Positions 29,068 through 36,084 of a stretch of 64,000 nucleotides of DNA are shown piece after piece. Origin of the DNA: Psychromonas sp. L1A2 (GTDB taxonomy: Bacteria > Pseudomonadota > Gammaproteobacteria > Enterobacterales > Psychromonadaceae); assembly GCF_009828855.1 (NCBI RefSeq), contig NZ_WUAG01000002.1:1-64000 (forward strand), given 5' to 3'. The stretch's first letter is position 1, and every line of letters starts with the position of its first letter. The translations under genes were made by a program, and so were the position numbers. The notes beneath the pieces are model-generated. The model worked only from the letters and a program-made list of their open reading frames with translations. It searched no databases and was not told the origin of the DNA.

Positions 29068-29268
29068 AATTACCATTATCAAGTAAATAAACTTATTAAA
29101 TCTAATATAGAATATTGTTCTATTTTGTTCTTAAAATAAAAAATTACGCAAAAAAGCTTCTAACATGTTCTGTAGTTTACGAGGGCGTTAAGCTCCTAGA
29201 ATAACTAGTTTTTCTTAACATAAAGAAATCCTACAGCTTTGTTAAATACCAAGGAGATACCCAGATAA

Positions 29269-29802
29269 ATGTCTATTTCATTAAATAATTTTAAACTTGC
29301 AATATCAGATGCAAAAGAGCTAGCTGAGTGTTACGACTTATTGAATACTAAAGATAATATATCGCCACCTGAAGCATTAAAACGTGCAGCATTAATAATG
29401 ACGATGACCGCTTGGGAAACCTATGTAGAAGATATTGCAACTGAGCTATTTACTAATAAATTTGGTGTCCTACAAGGTTGTCATATCGGTAATTATCTTG
29501 ATCGTCAATTCACATTAAAATTGAAAACATTTCACAATCCAGGCTCACAGAAGACCAAAGAGATCTTTGAAGAGTTTTTTGGAGTTAATGTTACTGAAAG
29601 CTGGGTTTGGAATAGCTACCAAACACCAAAACAAGTTAAGCAAACTCTTGATGCTTGGTTAAGGCGTAGAGGCGAGGCAGTTCATCGTTCTCAAGTCGAT
29701 ATTACTAAACCTGATTTGATTAAAAGAAATGAATTAGACAAATGTGTAAGATTTATATCAGATCTGGTCGAAAGAACAGATAAAGCTTTAGAGTCGGTGT
29801 AG
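29269..29802 (+). CDS. HEPN-domain protein (RiboL-PSP-type)
   Basis: 177 residues, all-helical in character, with no signal peptide. ALKRAALIMTMTAWETYVEDIATEL (split here at about 36-60) is the first conserved helix of RiboL-PSP-HEPN-like proteins. WLRRRGEAVHR at 130-140 contains the Rx4H motif (Arg134, His139) found in catalytically active HEPN ribonucleases. Such proteins occur as toxin or abortive-infection effectors and as ribosome-linked stress RNases. AAGGAG lies 12 bases upstream of the ATG. The stop codon lies inside a GGTGTA microrepeat. The neighbours are an unknown small protein and a broken lipoprotein gene, with no obvious antitoxin next to it. The family call is moderate; RNase activity is inferred. 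Confidence 0.7.
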   Translation: MSISLNNFKLAISDAKELAECYDLLNTKDNISPPEALKRAALIMTMTAWETYVEDIATELFTNKFGVLQGCHIGNYLDRQFTLKLKTFHNPGSQKTKEIFEEFFGVNVTESWVWNSYQTPKQVKQTLDAWLRRRGEAVHRSQVDITKPDLIKRNELDKCVRFISDLVERTDKALESV

Positions 29803-29833
29803 GTGTAGGTGTAGGTGTTTCAAAGAAATTATC

Positions 29834-30199
29834 ATGCAATTTAAATTTTTAGCAATCATATTATTAAGTTTAATGAGTAGCTGTCAATTTACTCCCCAAA
29901 AGGTCGAGTCAGAAAAAGATTTATTAATTGGAGAGGATTCTTCAAATGTAAAAGTCCTAATTCGACAAATAGATAAAGGCGAAATATTATGAACTAAGAA
30001 TTATCAATTAGGTACTACAGCGTCTATCGAAATAGGCACTCATACAGTTTCAATAATATCTGAATTCTCACACTCATGGGGTAAAGTATTGTCTCCTGGT
30101 AACCTGGATATTAATATAAAACCAAATGCCACTTATAAAATTTCAGGCATTCTTTCAAAGAGTGATGATACATGTTTAGTTTCAACTAACATCAAATAA
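29834..30199 (+). pseudogene. Lipoprotein gene interrupted by an in-frame TGA
   Basis: The ATG at 29834 begins a lipoprotein signal peptide (MQFKFLAIILLSLMSSC, lipobox ending at Cys17). The frame meets TGA at 29990-29992 after 52 codons, then stays open in the same frame to TAA at 30197-30199, 121 codons in all. The second half (NYQLGTTASIEIGTHTVSII, then NLDINIKPNATYKISGIL) has beta-sandwich character like small stress-type lipoproteins. It is clearly the continuation of the same protein. This is best read as a nonsense mutation in a once-intact gene. A sequencing error or stop read-through are alternatives. Function unknown. Confidence 0.65.
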
Positions 30200-30600
30200 G
30201 ATGATCAAGAATTAACATTTACATATTAGATTTTCTGTCTCTGTTCAACATTTTAACTAAAAAAATGGTGCTAGATGTACCTATAAAAGTAAAAAATATT
30301 TAACACCATTCTTGCGCATATAAAAATCACTGGACATATATGGTCACTCTTTGTAAATCAAGATTAGATTGATTTTTATTTGCTGCTTAATAATCGATTA
30401 TGTACAGAAGACTCGTCCCACTTATTAATAAAGGGGTGTTTTCCTGGTTAAACTTGTCTTTTGTACAGGATCGTTTTAGTCGATAAATCACCTTTGTCTA
30501 AACTGCTCTTTACATCATAGAGATAACGGTTTCTTGACATATATCCGGCGTCTTAATGGCTACTTTATGGGAAGCCGCGCCCTCCTGAATTCCAGAAGAA

Positions 30601-30667
30601 GTCTTACTCGCCTTTGCACCCATTATGCCTTAAAAGGCAGAAGTCCAGCTGAGGTTCCGAGTAAGAC
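30601..30667 (-). ncRNA. Candidate IS110-type bridge RNA hairpin in the non-coding end of the IS
   Basis: Within the non-coding end downstream of the transposase, GTCTTACTCG (30601-30610) pairs perfectly with CGAGTAAGAC (30658-30667). The enclosed 47 bases hold a second hairpin, TGCCTT/AAGGCA. IS110-family elements encode a structured bridge RNA in a non-coding end, and for IS1111-like members this is the end after the gene. Position and nested stems fit; the guide loops were not mapped. Confidence 0.4.
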
Positions 30668-30757
30668 AAACCGCTTTAAATCATCAATGCTTATTACCGT
30701 TTAGGGTGGTGGATTAATTAAATCGTTTTTCATATTCTATCTGTTCATTGTGCTTTA

Positions 30758-31780
30758 TCATGCACAAGCTTTAGTCACATCAAAGGGCTGTTTAGTCGTT
30801 AATACCGACCAAATTATTCTGGCTAGCTTATTCGCCAAAGCAACCACTGCTTTACACCCATGCATTTGCTCTTTTAGAGTTTTCAGCCAACAACTCAATA
30901 CATCGTCTTTTTTCTCACACCAGTTCAGTACCGTGCGCGCACCATGAATTAGATACTTTCTAAGCGAACTATTGCCCCGCTTACTTATTTTACCCATTCG
31001 ATTTGTTTCACCACTAGCATATTGTGTCGGTGTTAGGCCAATCCAAGCGGCTAGCTGCCTGCCATTTTTAAAGGCCCCCGCATCACCGACTGATGCCATT
31101 AAAGCGGCTGAAATAATGGCCCGATACCTGGTATGCTTTGTAACAATGCATATTCATCTTTGTCTTTAATTAGGTCGACAACTCTGTTTTACTGCTTCAA
31201 TTTGAACACTTATTCGTTGTATATTACGATAAATACGTAGGATAAAACTGCGTGCTATCGACGTTAATTCATTATTCGCATCTTCAACGATATCAGGTAC
31301 TGCGTTCATCAAAGTCGTGATACCCGTTCCAACCACTACACCGTATTCAGATAATAAACCTCTTAACTGATTCACGTCACCCGTTCTTGTTTTTACCAAT
31401 CGTTCAGCAATCCGTTGTAGTGATTGAATGTCTTGTTGCTCTGTCGATTTAACCGCAACAAAACGAACTGTTGGTCTTAATGAGGCTTCAGCAATAGCGA
31501 GAGCATCATTGGCATCATTTTTATTGCCAATCACAAAAGGTTTAACGACAAAAGGCGGAATTAATCTGACAGTATGCCCTAGCTTTTCAATTCTTCTTCC
31601 CCATGGATTTGAGCTATAACAAGCTTCCATCACGACTAACGTAGGTTCAAACTGCCTTAGTTCGTGTAACAGTTCAGAGCGTTTTACTTTTTTGTTAAAC
31701 AGCACTTTTCTATTTTCATCTAATACACATATTTGAAAAATATTCTTTGCTAGGTCGATACTAATTACGCTACATTTCAT
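30758..31780 (-). pseudogene. IS110-family transposase, frameshifted
   Basis: The frame starts at the ATG at 31780 (MKCSVISIDLAKNIFQ), with the DEDD nuclease N-terminus: Asp in SIDLAK, Glu in VVMEAC, and NDANDALAIAEA. It breaks after EAVKQ near 31180, continues in another frame as VVDLIKDKDEYALLQSIPGIGP, and shifts again near 31115 into MASVGDAGAFKNGRQLAAWIGL. The last stretch is the C-terminal transposase_20 region with its conserved Ser-rich helix. At least two frameshifts separate the halves, so an intact transposase is not made. Upstream in-frame codons to 31873 belong to the IS end rather than to the protein. Confidence 0.88.
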
Positions 31781-31862
31781 TTTGGTCACTCCATGGTTAG
31801 ATTGATTTGCTGAACACTTATCCAATCTTGGCACATTGTGATGCCTTCGTGGAGTGACCATC

Positions 31863-32204
31863 TCAGCATCCACTTATTGAAGTAAGCAATATCAAATAGT
31901 TACAATAAAACCTTGCCCAATGTGGCTGCAACTCCCACACCGTTGAACTTTCCCAAATCATTCATTGATTTTAGCAAATGCCAAACAGGATGTTTGGCTT
32001 AGGCTCGTTCTGGCCATGGATGCCCAGCAAGAGCCGGTGCGTTATAAAAGCAATGAAGGATTTGGATCAGAAAGTGATTCGGTGGTCAGTTTCTTTGAGT
32101 TCTTTGTAGGTATAGGTCTTTTCTGATAAAAGAAAGTTTGGTCGCCGCTAGGGCGAAAAAACTGACAATAAACATCAAGCAGACTGGACGAGCACAGACG
32201 AGCT
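31863..32204 (+). repeat. Structured dispersed repeat, copy A (right part, interrupted by the IS)
   Basis: The longest copy of a non-coding repeat seen again at about 32215, 33300, 35669 and 38390, all in the same orientation. An outer stem pairs 31953-31967 with 32051-32065 (14 pairs, one mismatch). Inside are hairpin GCCAAACA/TGTTTGGC (31980-31998) and hairpin GGCTC...GAGCC (32002-32035). A downstream stem GTCAGTTT/AAACTGAC joins 32095-32102 and 32159-32166. No convincing protein is encoded on either strand. The probable left end of this copy lies before the IS, around 30325-30339. Confidence 0.8.
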
Positions 32205-32214
32205 AAAAAAAAGT

Positions 32215-32306
32215 GCCTGCAACTCCCCCACCGCTGAACTTTTCCAAATAATTCATTACTTTTAGAAAATGCCAAACAGGATGTTTGGCTTAGGCTCGTT
32301 CTGGCC
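32215..32306 (+). repeat. Structured dispersed repeat, copy A' (internally deleted)
   Basis: Directly follows copy A and repeats its first half (from CAACTCCCCCACCG to the GCCAAACA/TGTTTGGC hairpin and GGCTCGTTCTGGCC), then breaks off. The sequence after the break resembles the very end of copy A (AAAAAGTGC), so the middle was probably deleted. Near 32391 an isolated match to the IS end (ATGGTCACTC) also remains. Confidence 0.75.
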
Positions 32307-32622
32307 AGAAAAAGTGCAAGGCTCCCATTAATTTTGATAGCTAGAAAACACAACTTTATCATACATATTGGTCTACTTTATTAAGGTTGAAATGGTCACT
32401 CTACGAAGGGATATAATTAAGTTATCAAAAACAATAAAATATATTTCAACTAGTATTATTTATATCGCAATGCACATATTACTTAAATTCAAGAATTCAA
32501 GAGCGGTAATAAGTGGAGATAAGTCTTTAATCAACTCTGTTACCACCTTATTTTTACTCTTATTAAATTCAATTTTTATATAAGTTTATTTATATTGAAA
32601 ACATACCCTGCTGGAGTATACT

Positions 32623-32994
32623 TTGATCTATAAAACCAAGGTTTTTGCTTCTTTAACAAAAAAAGAAGCTTTATCTGATAACGATCTTATTAATGCCTGT
32701 AAAGAAATGAGCCAAGGGCTTTTTGATGCAGACTTAGGTGGTAGTGTTTATAAAAAACGTATTGCTGCTGGAAATAAAGGGAAAAGTGCCGGCTATCGAA
32801 CCATTATCGGGGCTGTTATCAACGATAAATATTTTTTCTTATACGTCTTTGCCAAGAGTGATAAAGCGAATATTAATTCTAAAGAGAAATTAGCACTAAA
32901 AGAGTTAGCTAAAGAATTTTTGGGATTTGATAAGAATGCACTAAACAAACTTGTAAATGATGGCGAACTTATTAAGGTAGAAAACGATGAGTGA
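32623..32994 (+). CDS. RelE-type toxin of a toxin-antitoxin pair
   Basis: 123 residues. GNKGKSAGYRTIIGAVIN and FLYVFAKSDKANINSKE match the RelE-like family of toxins (PF06296 type, HigB/RelE superfamily), which inhibit translation by mRNA cleavage. The frame starts at TTG (32623), with GGAG 8 bases upstream. No ATG lies near enough to replace it. The stop overlaps the start of the following Xre-type gene by 8 bases, the toxin-first order seen in higBA-like modules. It sits between copies of the structured repeat in the accessory region. Toxin family is well supported; activity is inferred. Confidence 0.82.
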   Translation: MIYKTKVFASLTKKEALSDNDLINACKEMSQGLFDADLGGSVYKKRIAAGNKGKSAGYRTIIGAVINDKYFFLYVFAKSDKANINSKEKLALKELAKEFLGFDKNALNKLVNDGELIKVENDE

Positions 32995-33289
32995 TATTTT
33001 AAAAGCAGTACATAAAACAGCTAAAGGCTTACAGAAATCTGGTTCGATAGATAAAACCACTATGCGCAAGTTTGATGCACTTTGTTTAACTAGTGTGCAT
33101 GAGTTTACACCAGATCAGGTTCGAGCACTCAGACTTAAAAATAAACTTTCTCAACCCGTATTTGCTCGTTATTTTAATGTGAGTGACAAGTTAGTAAAGA
33201 AATGGGAACAAGGAGACAGTAAACCAAGAGGTGCGGCCTTAAAAATGCTATCACTCGCTGAAAAAAAAGGCCTTGATATTATAGCTTGA
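32987..33289 (+). CDS. Xre/HigA-type antitoxin
   Basis: 100 residues with a C-terminal helix-turn-helix: FTPDQVRALRLKNKLSQPVF, then VSDKLVKKWEQGDSKPRGAA. This is the arrangement of COG2944-type antitoxins and regulators. It overlaps the RelE-type toxin gene by 8 bases, so the two are translationally coupled. It is expected to bind the toxin and repress the pair's promoter. The N-terminal 40 residues (KAVHKTAKGLQKSGSIDKTT) likely form the toxin-binding part. Confidence 0.85.
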   Translation: MSDILKAVHKTAKGLQKSGSIDKTTMRKFDALCLTSVHEFTPDQVRALRLKNKLSQPVFARYFNVSDKLVKKWEQGDSKPRGAALKMLSLAEKKGLDIIA

Positions 33290-33299
33290 TCAGAATAAA

Positions 33300-33615
33300 A
33301 GTACTGGACAGTAACTAACTTAAGCAATGAATATCAATTAGATACAATAAGACCTTGCCCAATGTGGCTACAACACTCTCACTCTTCAACTTTCCCAAAT
33401 ACCCCATTGCTTTTAACAAAGCCAAATAGGATATTTGGCTTAGGCTAGTTAGTAAAGCAATGGATTATTTGGATCAGAAAGTGATTCGGTAGTCAGTTTC
33501 TTTGAGTTATTTGTAGGTATAGCTTCTCTGCTGGCAAAGAGAAAGTAAAGTCACCGACAGGGCGAAAACACAGTCAATAAATATCGAAATGACTGGATGA
33601 GCGCAGACGAAAAAC
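33300..33615 (+). repeat. Structured dispersed repeat, copy B
   Basis: Aligns with copy A over its whole length (from GTACTGGACAGTAACT to GACTGGATGAGCGCAGACGA). The outer stem is kept as CCAAATA (33395-33401)/TATTTGG (33466-33472) and CCATTGC/GCAATGG. The inner hairpin is kept as GCCAAATA/TATTTGGC (33421-33439). Compared with copy A, both stems carry paired changes (C-G to A-T, and C-G to T-A). Hairpin 2 is deleted here. Confidence 0.8.
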
Positions 33616-33762
33616 TTATCCTCCAATCATGAAAGGAATCAAGAAACCAATACGGCTATGCCTATTTTTTCTTTTTAAGATTTTCAGTAAATTAAAATCA
33701 ATCACAGTAAATGACACCTCCTCCTAAAAATACAAAACCTGAACTCGATAACGCCTTATTTC

Positions 33763-33776
33763 ATGATGTGGATCAT
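33763..33776 (+). promoter_or_regulatory. Candidate FNR/CRP-type operator upstream of the DASS transporter
   Basis: ATGATGTGGATCAT contains the FNR core TGAT-N4-ATCA as a perfect dyad, about 80 bases upstream of the transporter start. FNR control would suit an anaerobic dicarboxylate or citrate/tartrate exchanger. A CRP-type reading is less good. Confidence 0.45.
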
Positions 33777-33855
33777 TCCCTGTGAAAGTAAGCAAGTTAC
33801 TATCATATTAAACTTTCTTACTGACGGGTAAGAGGTAAAAAGTTTAGGATATTAT

Positions 33856-35322
33856 ATGAAAGTCACTGATGTTCGTATTTTTCCAGGGTTAATCTCCATA
33901 GCGGTTATTTTATTACTTTGGTTTTTTATACCCGTACCCGATGGTGTTTCCGATAATGCATGGCACTTACTGGCTTTGTTTGTGGGGACAGTAGTCGCAA
34001 TTATTGGTAAGGCAATGCCCATTGGTGCCGTAGGTATTCTGGCCATCACATCAGTGGCACTTACTGGCGTCACCAGTGATAACCCTTCCATCGCAATTAA
34101 AGATGCATTGAGTGGTTTCTCAAACTCGCTTATTTGGTTAATTGGTATTGCCATTATTATTTCCAGGGGATTGGTTAAATCAGGTTTAGGCAATCGTATT
34201 GGTTATTATTTTATTTCTGTATTTGGTAAAAAAACCATCGGTATTGGTTATGCATTAGCGCTTTCTGAATTAGTGATTGCGCCAGTAACACCCAGTAATA
34301 CTGCTCGTGGTGGTGGCATTATCCATACAATTATGAAATCAATTGCGACCAGCTTTAATTCTTCACCTGAGCAAGGAACATCTCGTAAAATTGGCCATTA
34401 TCTTGCTCTGGTTAACTATCATATTAACCCCATTACTTCCGCTATGTTTATTACAGCAACCGCGCCAAACCCGTTAATTGTAAAACTGATTTCAGACGCG
34501 ACAGGTTCAAGCATTAATATTACTTGGGGAACTTGGGCATTGGCTGCGCTTTTACCTGGTTTAGTCTGTATTGCCTTAGTGCCTTTGGTCGTTTATCTCA
34601 TTTACCCACCAGAAATTAAAAGCACACCTGATGCAAAAAGGTATTCTCAAGCCAAACTTAAAGACATGGGTAAGATGTCCTATAACGAAAAAATCATGAT
34701 TGGCGTTTTTACTTTACTACTCACTTTGTGGGCTGGTGTACCAGCGATGTTGTTTGGTCCAGATTATGCAGTCAATACAACGGCCGTTGCTTTCTTAGGG
34801 TTGTCTATTTTATTGATAAGCGGTGTGTTGAGTTGGGACGATGTACTGAAAGAAAAGTCAGCTTGGGATACCGTTATTTGGTTCTCGGCATTAGTGATGA
34901 TGGCAACCTACTTAAATAAACTCGGTTTGGTGGAATGGTTCTCACACATAATGGGCAGCAATATTGATCGACTTGGCTTTGGTTGGATTACTTCTATTGT
35001 TATTTTAGTTGCTGTGTATTTTTACGCACATTATTTTTTTGCTAGTACGACCGCACATATTACTGCCATGTTTGCTGCTTTTTATGGCGCAGGTTTAGCA
35101 TTAGGCGCACCACCTTTATATCTTGGTTTATTACTCGCGGGAGCATCTTCGTTGATGATGTCGTTAACACATTATGCAACAGGCACCTCCCCCATCATTT
35201 TTGGTTCAAGTTATGTTTCCATGAAGGATTGGTGGTTAATGGGCTTTATAATGAGCATCGTTAACTTATCTGTCTGGGGTATTGTGGGTGGACTTTGGTG
35301 GAAAGTGTTAGGATACTGGTAA
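33856..35322 (+). CDS. DASS/CitT-family dicarboxylate or tricarboxylate transporter
   Basis: An inner-membrane carrier of the SLC13/DASS family (CitT, TtdT, plastid 2-oxoglutarate/malate type), moving citrate, tartrate, succinate or malate. It has 488 residues with about 12 membrane segments. Both substrate and cation motifs are visible: APVTPSNTARGGG (SNT) in the first half and YATGTSPIIFGSSYV in the second. The stretches LIWLIGIAIIISRGLVKSGLG and NYHINPITSAMFITATAPNP are characteristic. The gene stands alone between copies of the structured repeat, so horizontal acquisition is possible. A candidate FNR box lies upstream. The exact substrate cannot be read from the sequence. Confidence 0.9.
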   Translation: MKVTDVRIFPGLISIAVILLLWFFIPVPDGVSDNAWHLLALFVGTVVAIIGKAMPIGAVGILAITSVALTGVTSDNPSIAIKDALSGFSNSLIWLIGIAIIISRGLVKSGLGNRIGYYFISVFGKKTIGIGYALALSELVIAPVTPSNTARGGGIIHTIMKSIATSFNSSPEQGTSRKIGHYLALVNYHINPITSAMFITATAPNPLIVKLISDATGSSINITWGTWALAALLPGLVCIALVPLVVYLIYPPEIKSTPDAKRYSQAKLKDMGKMSYNEKIMIGVFTLLLTLWAGVPAMLFGPDYAVNTTAVAFLGLSILLISGVLSWDDVLKEKSAWDTVIWFSALVMMATYLNKLGLVEWFSHIMGSNIDRLGFGWITSIVILVAVYFYAHYFFASTTAHITAMFAAFYGAGLALGAPPLYLGLLLAGASSLMMSLTHYATGTSPIIFGSSYVSMKDWWLMGFIMSIVNLSVWGIVGGLWWKVLGYW

Positions 35323-36084
35323 AAGTACTGCGAAGATCTTGCGGACAAGTATTGCCTTTTTATTTTAAGTTAACCATAAGACCTTAGCAAATTTGACTAC
35401 GTCTATTCACCCCATGAAAAAATCAACTGGCTCAGATGTTTCATATTGATGAAATATCTCGACGACTTTTATCAATAAACGTCTATAGATGAATTTTAAC
35501 TTATCTTGCTCATGGTTGACCTAAAAAATAGTATTTTTTAAAAAATGAAATACCTAACAACTTTTATTAAGCACTAAATAATTAGTTTGAAGCTTAATGA
35601 GCTTATCAATAATGAATGACTAACTTTCTAGGAAAGAAGTAAATGAAATTTTCGACTTTAATAAAAAAGGCATTGGATAGTCACTAATTTAAGTAATAAA
35701 TATCAATAAGTTACAATAAAACCTTACTCAATATGGCTACAACTCCCCCACCGTTGAACTTTCCTAACCAATTAAAACCTTTCAGTAACAACAAACAGCC
35801 ACAACTGTCTCTCATTAACTTTGATAACCAAAATATCCCTTTCTCATACTGCAGTTTGACATCATCGAAAGATTTAACAAAAATTAATAATGCAAATTTA
35901 AAGCGTTATATTTCTGTAGTGCTATAGTCTTACTGCATTGATTTGAATCGTATTTTTAAAAATATCCATTAACTTAACAAAACATTAACGTTTTTGGACT
36001 TCATATCCTCAGCACGCTATTAAATATTTTTAAACTTTTCCTTTTAAAAAATATTAATAATCTACATCTGACAAGTAGAAAGTA
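35323..36084. other. Intergenic region with a truncated copy (C) of the structured repeat
   Basis: The stretch 35669-35766 (GGCATTGGATAG to CGTTGAACTTTCC) aligns with the first about 100 bases of copies A and B and then stops before the stem region. The remainder is AT-rich. A 64-codon frame over the repeat is a by-product of the repeat and not a credible gene. Confidence 0.7.

Larger units (their letters stand above)
30340..31862 (-). mobile_element. IS110-family (IS1111-like) insertion sequence, decayed
   Basis: The 1523-base unit is bounded by perfect 10-base inverted ends ATGGTCACTC (30340-30349) and GAGTGACCAT (31853-31862). It contains a DEDD-type transposase gene broken by frameshifts and about 420 non-coding bases after the gene, as in IS1111-type elements. 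A second internal copy of the end sequence (GGTCACTCCA at 31784-31793) sits just upstream of the transposase start. The bases outside both ends match the repeat family that lies at 33.3 kb, so the element seems to have inserted into a copy of it. Confidence 0.8.

Noticed and set aside
29990-29992. Selenocysteine insertion at the lipoprotein TGA
   Set aside because: The context lacks a redox motif, and no SECIS-like hairpin was seen immediately after it; a nonsense mutation is simpler.
32042-32362. 106-codon minus-strand open frame
   Set aside because: It runs across structured repeat copies A and A' and does not stay open in copy B; there is no domain or ribosome-binding site.
35733-35927. 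64-codon plus-strand frame
   Set aside because: It begins inside truncated repeat copy C and continues into AT-rich DNA without any family likeness.
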